From NCBI RefSeq assembly GCF_900100855.1, contig NZ_FNCB01000017.1:1-50333 (forward strand): a DNA stretch of 50,333 nt, read 5' to 3'. The notes beneath the pieces are model-generated. The model ran no database searches, was not told the DNA's origin, and saw only the letters and a list, made by a program, of their open reading frames with translations. Both the position numbers and the translations under genes were made by a program. The stretch comes from Idiomarina zobellii (GTDB lineage Bacteria; Pseudomonadota; Gammaproteobacteria; Enterobacterales; Alteromonadaceae). How positions within the stretch are numbered: position 1 is the stretch's first letter; the number at the start of each line of letters is the position of its first letter. Shown here in pieces: positions 7,589 through 15,459 of this stretch.

Positions 7589-9842
7589 ATCTGTTCGTTT
7601 AGGCATTCAGGGAATGAGTTGTGGGTCGTGCGCCGGTCGTGTGGACAAAGCGCTGAACGGATTAGAGGGTGTGGAAGCGTCGGTGAACCTGGCGTCGGAC
7701 AGCGCCGAAGTGACCTATGCTGACAAGCTATCCGTGGATGACTTGATTAAAGCGGTGCAGGACGCAGGCTACGATGCCCACGAAGTGGTTGATCGCGACA
7801 AACAAATGCGCGAACAGCGTGAGCAACAGGCAAAAGAAATGCGCACGTTAAAAGGCCAGTTATGGCTTTCTGCATTGCTGACGCTGCCGGTGTTTATACT
7901 GGCCATGGGCAACCATATGGTGCCGGTATTTTCCGAGTGGGTGCATAACTCACTGGGCTTACAGACCAGCTGGTGGATACAGTTAGTGCTTACTACGGTG
8001 GTATTAGCGGTTCCTGGCGCGCGTTTTTATAAGTTGGGTATGCCTGCTTTATTCCGTGGGGCGCCGGACATGAACTCCCTGGTGGCTTTGGGCGCTACCG
8101 CCGCCTGGGGTTACTCGGTCGTGGCAACAATAGTTCCCTCCTGGCTGCCCAGCGAGTCAGTGAACGTTTACTTCGAAGCTTCTGCGGTTATTGTCACGCT
8201 GATATTGGCGGGGCGCTTTATGGAAGCGCGTGCCAAAAGCCATACGTCCGATGCTATTCAGCGACTGATGAGTCTGCAAAGTAAAACCGCACGAGTCGTG
8301 CGGGACGGTGAGGTGACCGAAGTCGATATTGCTGAACTGGGTAAAGGTGATGAAATTGAAGTGCGTCCGGGCGAGCGTATTGCACTGGATGGCGAAGTGT
8401 CTTCCGGTGACAGTTATGTGAACGAAGCCATGATTACCGGCGAACCCGAGCCGGTACATAAAGAAAAAGGCGACAAAGTGGTCGGCGGTACGCTTAATGA
8501 AAAAGGCACGCTGCGGTTTAAGGTCACAGCGACCGGCGAAGGCACCGTGCTGGCGCAGATTATCCGTATGGTTGAGCAGGCTCAGGGCAGTAAATTGCCG
8601 ATTCAGGATACTGTGAACCGTATTACATTATGGTTTGTACCGGCGGTCATGCTGGTGGCGTTGCTAACCTTTGTGGTGTGGTACTTTGTGGCCAGTGAGT
8701 CAGCACTGACCTTTGCGCTGGTTAACGCGGTGGCGGTGCTAATTATTGCCTGCCCCTGCGCAATGGGGCTGGCAACGCCTACGTCTATTATGGTGGGTAC
8801 AGGTCGCGGTGCTGAAATGGGCGTACTGTTCCGTCAGGGCAGTGCTCTGCAGGCGTTGCAGCAGTCGAAAGGCGTTATTTTTGATAAAACCGGCACGCTG
8901 ACAGAAGGCAAACCGACCATTACCGACTGGCTTACCCTGAGTGACTTTGAGGAAAAAGAGGTACTGACATTAGCAGCCTCGGTTGAAGCTAAGTCAGAGC
9001 ACCCCACCGCAGAAGCTCTGGTCAACTACGCCAAAGAGCAGGACATTAAAGTGAGCGAACCCGACAGCTTTGAAGCCATTTCCGGCTTGGGTGCTACGGG
9101 TAAAGTCGATGGTAAAACGCTTTATATTGGTACCAGCGAGCTGATGCAGGACAACGGTATTGCGCTTGATAACGAACCTGATGACGCGAAAAGCTGGTCT
9201 GAAAGCGGCCGCACACCCATTTATGTGGCGGTCGATGGAAAGCTGGCTGCGGTATTTACTCAGGATGATCCTATTAAGTCCAGCGCCAAAGAATTGATTA
9301 AACGCTTGCATGACGACGGCCTGAAAACGGCAATGGTCACAGGAGATGCCGAGTCCACTGCAAAACGCATTGCGAAAGAACTGGGCATTGACGAGGTGGT
9401 GGCTAACGTTAAACCCGATGGCAAAGTGGATGCCGTAAAGCGCCTTAAGAAGGAGTGGGGTCAAGTCATATTTGTAGGGGACGGTATTAATGATGCGCCG
9501 GCATTGGCCTCTGCTGACGTGGGCTTTGCTATAGGCACGGGCACCGACGTGGCGATTGAATCCGCCGATGTGGTGCTGATGTCAGATAATCTGACCGTGG
9601 TGCAACAATCATTTGCGCTGTCGGAAGCGACTATGCGCAACATTCGTCAGAATTTATTCTGGGCGTTTGCTTATAATACTGCGCTGATTCCTGTCGCGGC
9701 GGGTGTACTGTATCCGTTTTTCGGGATTTTGCTGTCGCCGATGCTGGCGGCAGGTGCGATGGCGCTGTCCAGCGTCTTTGTCATAACTAACGCGCTGCGT
9801 CTTAAAACGGTAAGCCTGGGCGCACAGGCGGAAAAGGAATAA
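7581..9842 (+). CDS. copA: copper-exporting P1B-type ATPase
   Basis: A 753-residue P-type ATPase that would pump Cu(I) out of the cytoplasm. One N-terminal heavy-metal domain has GMSCGSCAGRV (Cys14, Cys17). The membrane domain carries the Cu(I) motif CPC at 391-393, then the phosphorylated Asp435 in DKTGTLTEG, TGEPEPV in the actuator domain, and GDGINDAPAL in the P domain. Other family members often have two metal-binding domains; here there is one. The ATG at 7581 is chosen because MSKSVRLGIQGMSC is the normal N-terminus; an in-frame ATG at 7554 lies deep in the previous gene. murI follows after six bases. Confidence 0.95.
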   Translation: MSKSVRLGIQGMSCGSCAGRVDKALNGLEGVEASVNLASDSAEVTYADKLSVDDLIKAVQDAGYDAHEVVDRDKQMREQREQQAKEMRTLKGQLWLSALLTLPVFILAMGNHMVPVFSEWVHNSLGLQTSWWIQLVLTTVVLAVPGARFYKLGMPALFRGAPDMNSLVALGATAAWGYSVVATIVPSWLPSESVNVYFEASAVIVTLILAGRFMEARAKSHTSDAIQRLMSLQSKTARVVRDGEVTEVDIAELGKGDEIEVRPGERIALDGEVSSGDSYVNEAMITGEPEPVHKEKGDKVVGGTLNEKGTLRFKVTATGEGTVLAQIIRMVEQAQGSKLPIQDTVNRITLWFVPAVMLVALLTFVVWYFVASESALTFALVNAVAVLIIACPCAMGLATPTSIMVGTGRGAEMGVLFRQGSALQALQQSKGVIFDKTGTLTEGKPTITDWLTLSDFEEKEVLTLAASVEAKSEHPTAEALVNYAKEQDIKVSEPDSFEAISGLGATGKVDGKTLYIGTSELMQDNGIALDNEPDDAKSWSESGRTPIYVAVDGKLAAVFTQDDPIKSSAKELIKRLHDDGLKTAMVTGDAESTAKRIAKELGIDEVVANVKPDGKVDAVKRLKKEWGQVIFVGDGINDAPALASADVGFAIGTGTDVAIESADVVLMSDNLTVVQQSFALSEATMRNIRQNLFWAFAYNTALIPVAAGVLYPFFGILLSPMLAAGAMALSSVFVITNALRLKTVSLGAQAEKE

Positions 9843-9848
9843 ACAGAC

Positions 9849-10595
9849 ATGAAAGTCGGAGTTTTTGACAGCGGTGTGGGTGGTTTAACGGTAGCTCGAT
9901 CGTTGCAGCAAAGCGGTTGTTTCAGCGAGCTGCTGTATTACGGAGACACCGCCCGAGTGCCTTACGGTAGCAAAGACAGCAATACGGTAACGCGCTACGC
10001 GCTGGAAGCTGTGGAGTTTTTTAACGGCGCCGATGTAGATTGCCTGGTAGTGGCCTGTAACACCGTGAGTGTGACCGCATTAGAGCAAATGCAAAAGTTC
10101 TCTAACAAGCCAGTTTACGGGGTGCTGGAGCCAGGTGTTATGGCATTGCAGCAACTGCAGGGTATTGATACCAGCGCCCGGGTACTGGTTATTGCTACGC
10201 GTTCAACCATAAATTCCGGTGCCTATCAGCAGCAGATACAAGCGTTGGGCTATAGTCAGGTAGACGCCATGCCTACGCCGCTGTTTGTGCCTATTGTCGA
10301 AGAAGAGCTTTACGACGGGCCGATACTGCAGGAAACCTTTAAGCATTATTTCAGCAAGCTTGAAAAGCCTGATGTGGTGCTTCTGGGCTGTACGCACTTT
10401 CCGCTGATAGCCGAGAGCATTTCCGACTACTTCAACGGCGCCAAAACCATCCATTCCGGCGAGGCCATGCTGGCCTGGCTAAAGCAACACCTGGACTTAA
10501 GCGCCCAGTTTGAAAGCACACCGCTGCACATCATCGCCACCGAAAACGTCGACGCCGTCAAACGCACCGCCACCCGCTGGGGCCTAAAACTTTAG
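9849..10595 (+). CDS. murI: glutamate racemase
   Basis: MurI interconverts L- and D-glutamate, supplying D-Glu for peptidoglycan. It has 248 residues. Both catalytic cysteines are present: Cys70 in VACNTVS and Cys181 in LGCTHFPL. The N-terminus VGVFDSGVGGLTV is diagnostic, with YYGDTARVPYG following. It appears to be the last gene of a DUF998-copA-murI transcription unit, which ties an essential cell-wall gene to a copper-export gene. The transcript end is probably the hairpin beginning 11 bases after the stop codon. Confidence 0.95.
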   Translation: MKVGVFDSGVGGLTVARSLQQSGCFSELLYYGDTARVPYGSKDSNTVTRYALEAVEFFNGADVDCLVVACNTVSVTALEQMQKFSNKPVYGVLEPGVMALQQLQGIDTSARVLVIATRSTINSGAYQQQIQALGYSQVDAMPTPLFVPIVEEELYDGPILQETFKHYFSKLEKPDVVLLGCTHFPLIAESISDYFNGAKTIHSGEAMLAWLKQHLDLSAQFESTPLHIIATENVDAVKRTATRWGLKL

Positions 10596-10605
10596 CCTGG
10601 ACCCA

Positions 10606-10874
10606 CGTAGCCTGACATTTATGTCAGGTGAGATATGGAGGACAACGCGAGTGCTGCGGTTATCAGTGGGGCTTTGGAGGACGCCCGCGAGTACGTCCCT
10701 GTAGGGCTTGAGCAGCGCCATCCATGGCGCTGCACACCTCCAAAGCCCCACTGGTAACCCTTGAAGCACTCGCTATTCCGCGTTTATAACCGATACGTAG
10801 CCTCTGATGTACTAAGTCAAAGGCTCTCTTTGCAACGCACGCGGTATCCCACCTGACATAAATATCATGCTACG
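10606..10874. repeat. nested inverted repeat enclosing hairpin copy 3
   Basis: A 24-base segment at 10606-10629 matches the reverse complement of 10851-10874 at 22 of 24 positions. The left copy is itself a hairpin, CCTGACAT-TT-ATGTCAGG (10611-10628), just after murI. Hairpin element copy 3 lies inside. A similar CCTGACGT hairpin ends the RND operon at 19628. This accounts for most of the 447-base gap between murI and higB. Confidence 0.6.
10647..10773 (-). repeat. structured hairpin element, copy 3 (reverse orientation)
   Basis: The outer arms 10647-10680 and 10737-10773 pair almost perfectly over about 34 bases (GCGAGTGCT with AGCACTCGC; GTGGGGCTTTGGAGG with CCTCCAAAGCCCCAC). The core on the minus strand is GTGT, stem GCAGCGCC/GGCGCTGC around ATGGAT, TCAAGC, stem CCCT/AGGG, GCGTC. 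Core sequence is nearly identical to copy 1, yet the arms are unrelated in sequence, so pairing rather than sequence is kept. Confidence 0.8.
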
Positions 10875-10965
10875 CCTCTAGCATATTAATTCTTATGCCT
10901 CTTTAATCCTTCTCTTATTTTCTTCTTGTGAAATGTAGCTACTCTCAATAGATAAAAAGGTTTAT

Positions 10966-11019
10966 TTCCCGTATTGGGAATTTTATTGACAAAACTTCTT
11001 TTTTTCCCATAATGGGAAA
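10966..11019 (+). promoter_or_regulatory. higBA promoter with paired operators
   Basis: Two palindromes share TTCCC-N5-GGGAA, at 10966-10980 and 11004-11018; the second extends to TTTCCCAT-A-ATGGGAAA (11003-11019). Their starts are 38 bases apart. TTGACA (10986-10991) and CATAAT (11008-11013), 16 bases apart, form a promoter whose -10 lies inside the second operator. HigA is the likely repressor. Confidence 0.7.
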
Positions 11020-11042
11020 TTAGGTTAGGGATAACTACGTTC

Positions 11043-11342
11043 ATGAGAATTATATCAAGGGCAACTCTTCGCGAGTTTTGGGAAAAGCCTAGCTACAGGG
11101 ATGCAGAGCAACCTTTAAAAGCGTGGTTCGATGAAGCTCGATATGCGTCATGGGAAAAGCCCCAGGATATAAAAGAGCAATACCGGCATGCGAGTTTTAT
11201 AGCTAATAATCGGGTTGTGTTTAATATCCACGGTAACAAGTACCGGCTTGTTGTCGCGATGAAGTATGAGTTCTCGATGATTTACATTCGTTTCGTTGGT
11301 ACGCATAAGCAATACGACGCAATTGATGCAGAAACAATTTAG
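11043..11342 (+). CDS. higB: HigB-type mRNA interferase toxin
   Basis: A 99-residue basic protein matching the HigB toxin family: MRIISRATLREFWEKP, a central AEQPLKAWFDEARYASWEKPQDI segment, then VVFNIHGNKYRLVVAMKY and a C-terminal YIRFVGTHKQYDAID. Members of this branch are RelE-fold ribonucleases that cut mRNA at the ribosome. The toxin gene comes first, as is usual for higBA. The antitoxin gene begins 11 bases after its stop. Confidence 0.88.
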   Translation: MRIISRATLREFWEKPSYRDAEQPLKAWFDEARYASWEKPQDIKEQYRHASFIANNRVVFNIHGNKYRLVVAMKYEFSMIYIRFVGTHKQYDAIDAETI

Positions 11343-11352
11343 AGGTGAGGGT

Positions 11353-11730
11353 ATGACTATAAAGCCCATAAAAACAGCTGAGGATCATCAGCGTGCACTG
11401 GCTCGTATTGATGAGCTTTGGGATGCTGAACCCAACACAGAAGCGGCTGATGAACTTGATATTCTGGTGACTTTGATCGAAGCGTATGAAGAAGCGAAGT
11501 ATAAAATCGATGCGCCCGATCCTGTGGAAGCGATTAAATTCAGAATGGATCAGGAGGGCCTGAGAGATTCTGACTTGGTGCCATTTTTAGGTCAGAGGAG
11601 TCGGGTTAGTGAGGTTTTAAATCGGAAACGGCGTTTAACGCTGCCTATGATTCGACGCCTTCATAGCGGCTTACATATACCTCTGGAATGCCTGGTTATG
11701 GATTACGAACTAGATCGAACTGAAGCTTGA
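11353..11730 (+). CDS. higA: HigA-type antitoxin
   Basis: A 125-residue protein starting MTIKPIKTAEDHQRALARI, with an N-terminal toxin-binding region (about 1-60) rich in acidic residues and a C-terminal helix-turn-helix domain (about 65-115, DLVPFLGQRSRVSEVLNRKRRLTLPMIRRL). This is the order seen in HigA of the E. coli type. AGGTGAGGG precedes the ATG at 11353. Longer in-frame starts lie inside higB and are not needed. It should bind the two TTCCC-N5-GGGAA operators upstream of higB. Confidence 0.88.
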   Translation: MTIKPIKTAEDHQRALARIDELWDAEPNTEAADELDILVTLIEAYEEAKYKIDAPDPVEAIKFRMDQEGLRDSDLVPFLGQRSRVSEVLNRKRRLTLPMIRRLHSGLHIPLECLVMDYELDRTEA

Positions 11731-11732
11731 TG

Positions 11733-11896
11733 AGCGGTTGTTAAGGCGCATGTAAGCGTTACGAGTGTTGAAGGGCTTTATGTCAGAGTGTCGAAGGCCA
11801 TGGATGGCCTTCGTCAAGCGTTCATGGATGAACTTGCAGCGTCTCTGGCATAAAGCCCTTCAACGCTCCAGCGAAACATGCGCCTTAACAGCCGCT
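11733..11896 (+). repeat. structured hairpin element, copy 4 (forward orientation)
   Basis: The element starts three bases after the higA stop. The outer arms pair over about 55 bases, including GTTAAGGCGCATGT with ACATGCGCCTTAAC and GTTGAAGGGCTTTATG with CATAAAGCCCTTCAAC. The core (11788-11853) is GTGT, stem CGAAGGCC/GGCCTTCG around ATGGAT, TCAAGC, stem GTTCAT/ATGAAC around GG, GCGTC. Core sequence is close to copy 2; arms share only short patches such as AGCGAAAC. Confidence 0.8.
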
Positions 11897-11982
11897 TCCT
11901 CCCAAGCCCAGCGAAACATGTGAATCGCAGCCGCGTTTTGCTATGATATTCGTATTACTTTGGCTTTCAGGAGTTTGTACTT

Positions 11983-13671
11983 ATGCCGCAGACGCAGCGC
12001 CCGCTTTATATTCCTTATTCTGGTCCGAATTTGTTGGAAACCCCGTTGCTGAACAAAGGCAGTGCGTTCAGTAAGGAAGAGCGCGCGGCGTTTAACCTGA
12101 CGGGGCTATTGCCGCCTCGCTACGAGAGCATTGAAGAGCAGGCTGAGCGGGCGTACATGCAGTACAAGAGCTTTGAAACGCCTTTGAATAAGCACATTTA
12201 TCTGCGCGCTATTCAGGACAACAACGAAACCTTGTTCTACCGCTTACTGGCGGATCATCTGGAAGAGATGATGCCAATCATCTACACCCCGACGGTGGGT
12301 GATGCTTGTGAAAAATTCTCGGATATTTACCGCAGCTCACGCGGCTTGTTCATTTCTTATTCTGAACGCGACCAGCTGGACGACATTTTGCGCAACGCCA
12401 CGAAGCAAAAAGTAAAAGTCATAGTCGTCACCGACGGAGAACGCATTCTGGGCTTGGGTGACCAGGGCATTGGTGGCATGGGCATTCCAATTGGAAAGCT
12501 GTCGCTGTATACCGCTTGTGGTGGTATTAGCCCTGCGTACACCTTGCCGGTGATGCTGGATGTAGGCACCAACAATGAAAAACTGCTGGAAGACCCAATG
12601 TACATGGGCGCGCGTCACAAGCGTATTAATCAGGAAGAGTACGACGATTTCCTGGATAAATTTATTAAAGCTGTTACTAAACGTTGGCCGGAAGTGATGC
12701 TGCAGTTTGAGGACTTTGCTCAGCCTAATGCGATGCCACTGCTGCGTCGCTATCGTGATGAAGTCTGCTGCTTTAACGATGATATTCAGGGAACGGCGTC
12801 TGTCACCGTGGGTACTTTATTGGCGGCGTGTCGCCAGAAAGGTAAAAAGCTCAGCGAGCAGAAAGTGGTGTTTGTTGGTGCCGGCTCTGCGGGTTGTGGT
12901 ATTGCTGAGCAGGTTATGATTCAAATGACTGCTGAGGGCTTAACGGAGGAGCAGGCGAAGAAGCAAATTTTCATGGTTGACCGTTATGGTTTGGTCATGG
13001 ACACCATGGATGGTTTACGCGACTTCCAGCAGGCGTTGGCGCAAAAAACCGATGATTTAAACGACTGGGAATACAGTGGTGACTATCCGTCGTTGCTGGA
13101 TGTAATGCATTGTGCTGAGCCAGATATTCTCATTGGTGTGTCCGGGCAGGCTGGCTTGTTTACCGAGCAAGTGATTGAGGCGATGGCAAAAAATGTCGAG
13201 CGGCCTATTATTTTCCCATTGAGCAACCCGTCTAAGCACGTGGAAGCGCATCCGGCTGATGTTCTTAAATGGACGAAAGGCAAGGCAATTGTGGCGACCG
13301 GTAGCCCCTTTGGCGAGGTTGAGTATGACGGTCAGTTGTATCCGATAGCGCAGTGTAACAACAGTTACATTTTCCCGGGCATTGGTCTGGGTGTGTTGTC
13401 GGTTAAGGCGCGTCTGGTTAGCGATGAAATGCTACGTGTGGCCAGTAAAACGCTGGCTGAGGCTTCTCCGAGCGCAAACGGGAAAGGTGACGCGCTATTA
13501 CCGGCGTTCAATGACTTAACTCAACTTAGTAAAGACATTGCGTTTGCGGTGGGTAAAGTGGCTCAGCGGGAAGGCCTGGCGCTTGAAATTGATGACGATA
13601 CGCTGCGTGAGCGCATCGACAACAATTTCTGGAAGCCGGAATACCGCTTTTATAAGCGCGTCAGCATTTAA
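11983..13671 (+). CDS. maeA: NAD-dependent malic enzyme
   Basis: MaeA decarboxylates malate to pyruvate, reducing NAD+, and links the TCA cycle to gluconeogenic and acetyl-CoA pools. At 562 residues it matches the long bacterial form (about 565). Visible signatures are [14 protein letters not shown] in the malate-binding domain, [26 protein letters not shown] near the metal site, and the Rossmann loop [19 protein letters not shown] lies about ten bases before the ATG. The gene overlaps the 3' end of the convergent PLP-enzyme gene by four bases. Given the glyoxylate-shunt genes in this window, use of acetate or fatty acids is plausible. Confidence 0.94.
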   Translation: MPQTQRPLYIPYSGPNLLETPLLNKGSAFSKEERAAFNLTGLLPPRYESIEEQAERAYMQYKSFETPLNKHIYLRAIQDNNETLFYRLLADHLEEMMPIIYTPTVGDACEKFSDIYRSSRGLFISYSERDQLDDILRNATKQKVKVIVVTDGERILGLGDQGIGGMGIPIGKLSLYTACGGISPAYTLPVMLDVGTNNEKLLEDPMYMGARHKRINQEEYDDFLDKFIKAVTKRWPEVMLQFEDFAQPNAMPLLRRYRDEVCCFNDDIQGTASVTVGTLLAACRQKGKKLSEQKVVFVGAGSAGCGIAEQVMIQMTAEGLTEEQAKKQIFMVDRYGLVMDTMDGLRDFQQALAQKTDDLNDWEYSGDYPSLLDVMHCAEPDILIGVSGQAGLFTEQVIEAMAKNVERPIIFPLSNPSKHVEAHPADVLKWTKGKAIVATGSPFGEVEYDGQLYPIAQCNNSYIFPGIGLGVLSVKARLVSDEMLRVASKTLAEASPSANGKGDALLPAFNDLTQLSKDIAFAVGKVAQREGLALEIDDDTLRERIDNNFWKPEYRFYKRVSI

Positions 13672-14819
13672 GCGTGTGCGCTGTCGATGGCCTGTTGTAA
13701 GTCTTTCAGCAGGTCGTCGGCGCTTTCGATACCGACCGACAAACGCAATAAGTCTGAAGGAACCGGGGTGTCTGGTCCTTCAATACTGGCGCGGTGCTCA
13801 ATTAGACTCTCTACGCCACCTAATGACGTAGCGCGATGCCAAAGCTGAGTTTGCGCAGCAACGGCAATAGCGGCTTTCTCACCACCCGCCAGACGAATAG
13901 ACAACATACCGCCAAAGCCTCCCTGCATTTGCTTCGCGGCAACCTCATGCCCGGCAAAGCTTTTAAGCCCCGGATACAGCACTTCGACGATGTTAGGGTG
14001 TTGCTCTAACTGCTCAGCAATGTACAGCGCATTTTGACAGCTCTCGCGCACTCGTAAAAATAAGGTACGCATGCCGCGCAGCAGCTGGGACGCATCTTGA
14101 GGACTGGGTACTGCACCACTTTGTGCGCGAATAGCCACTAACCGCTGCCAGAACTCATTGTTTTCCCGCGCCGCCAACGCACCAGAAATAACATCAGAGT
14201 GACCGTTTAGATATTTGGTGGCTGAATGCATGACAATATCGGCACTTAAATCCAACGGCTTAGTGAGTAATGGTGTTGCAACGGTGGAGTCTACCGCCAG
14301 TAGCGCTCCGCAACTTTTTGCAATAGCCGACACGGCTTCTATATCGGTAACTGTCCACAGCGGGTTCCCCGGTGTTTCTAACCAAATAAGAGTCGGTGCT
14401 TTCTCATTGACTGACTCTTGCAACTCTTCGAGGTTACTCGTGTCTACAAAACGTATGTGTAATCCGGTGTCCTGACCAAAGGTTTTCAGCCACTGGCGCA
14501 GCGCCCAGTACATCACCTTAGGTGCTATAATGGAGTCACCGGGTTTTAAGGCTTGAAAGACCGCTGTCGCTGCCGCCATACCAGAGGCAAACAAGCGAGC
14601 ATCAACAGCGTTTTCAAGCTCTGCCAGAAGCTTTTCAGCCGGGCGATAGGTCGGGTTGTCAGCTCTGGAATACACCAAACCGGAGCGGTACTGGTTATCG
14701 CTGTCGCGTAGATAGGTGGTAGATGTGTATACTGGGGGAATAATAGATACATCTTTAATGTATTTATTGATTCCGCCTTGTGCGAGCACAGACTGTGATG
14801 AAAAACGTGTTGTCGTCAT
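13668..14819 (-). CDS. cystathionine gamma-synthase/beta-lyase family PLP enzyme
   Basis: A 383-residue Cys/Met-metabolism PLP enzyme. The lysine that binds PLP is Lys202 in [12 protein letters not shown]. Other family features are [32 protein letters not shown], the phosphate-binding SGMAAA segment, and [11 protein letters not shown]. Members include cystathionine gamma-synthase, beta-lyase and related lyases; the [12 protein letters not shown] motif and length fit the beta-lyase/MetC-like side, but the precise reaction cannot be fixed from motifs. It appears to be a single-gene unit convergent with maeA. Confidence 0.85.
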   Translation of the reverse strand: MTTTRFSSQSVLAQGGINKYIKDVSIIPPVYTSTTYLRDSDNQYRSGLVYSRADNPTYRPAEKLLAELENAVDARLFASGMAAATAVFQALKPGDSIIAPKVMYWALRQWLKTFGQDTGLHIRFVDTSNLEELQESVNEKAPTLIWLETPGNPLWTVTDIEAVSAIAKSCGALLAVDSTVATPLLTKPLDLSADIVMHSATKYLNGHSDVISGALAARENNEFWQRLVAIRAQSGAVPSPQDASQLLRGMRTLFLRVRESCQNALYIAEQLEQHPNIVEVLYPGLKSFAGHEVAAKQMQGGFGGMLSIRLAGGEKAAIAVAAQTQLWHRATSLGGVESLIEHRASIEGPDTPVPSDLLRLSVGIESADDLLKDLQQAIDSAHA

Positions 14820-14928
14820 AGAAGTCTCGTAAGGTTATCGTGTAAATATCTCGTACAAAGTAATCTCAATGCGAGATTTTACGTAATAAGGAAGTAGTTC
14901 GTTTCATCCTACATGAAGGAGTATTGTA

Positions 14929-15375
14929 ATGCGTTATATTTTGTCTTTATTAGCAGGTTCATTGTTGTTTGTCGCAAACGCAGCGCAAGCCAACGAATGT
15001 GAGCTCACTATCGATAGCACTGACAACATGAGGTTTGATAAAAAGGAGCTATCAGTTCCTGCCAGCTGTAGCGAAGTAACTTTAACTCTGACGCACTCAG
15101 GTAAGTTGGACAAAAAAGTTATGGGACACAACTGGGTATTAAGTGAAGCGGGTGACATGCAGTCGGTCGTGCAGCAGGGTATGTCAGCAGGTCTGGAAAG
15201 CAATTATGTGCCAGAGTCTGACGCCGTTATTGCCGCAACTGATGTTATCGGCGGTGGTGAAGAGACCTCAGTGACGTTTTCTACTGAAGGTATGAGTGCT
15301 GACGGTGAGTACAAGTTCTTTTGTACTTTCCCGGGTCACTCAGCCATCATGCAAGGTACATTCTCTATTAAGTAA
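14929..15375 (+). CDS. azu: azurin
   Basis: A 148-residue periplasmic blue copper protein. The signal peptide MRYILSLLAGSLLFVANAAQA is followed by mature ECELTIDSTDNMRFDKKEL. All copper ligands are visible: His in MGHNWV, then Cys, His and Met in FFCTFPGHSAIMQG, plus the disulfide partners near the mature N-terminus and PASC. It would shuttle electrons in the periplasm, for instance to cytochrome c peroxidase or an oxidase. GAAGGAG precedes the start, and a strong terminator follows, so it is probably monocistronic. Confidence 0.94.
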   Translation: MRYILSLLAGSLLFVANAAQANECELTIDSTDNMRFDKKELSVPASCSEVTLTLTHSGKLDKKVMGHNWVLSEAGDMQSVVQQGMSAGLESNYVPESDAVIAATDVIGGGEETSVTFSTEGMSADGEYKFFCTFPGHSAIMQGTFSIK

Positions 15376-15415
15376 CTGTTAATAGCAGAATTACTGACAC
15401 AATGAGATGATACAG

Positions 15416-15442
15416 CTGCAGCCATTGGGCTGCAGTTTTTTT
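15416..15442 (+). terminator. rho-independent terminator after azurin
   Basis: CTGCAGCC (15416-15423) pairs with GGCTGCAG (15428-15435) around a four-base loop, followed by seven T. It lies only 18 bases before the start of the next gene, so it separates azurin from the RND operon or acts as an attenuator for it. Confidence 0.85.
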
Positions 15443-15459
15443 GGAGTTAACCGAAGTTT

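Noticed and set aside
3525-11896. Integron attC sites as explanation for the hairpins flanking TA modules
   Set aside because: The RYYYAAC/GTTRRRY core sites are missing, orientation alternates, and no integrase gene is visible.
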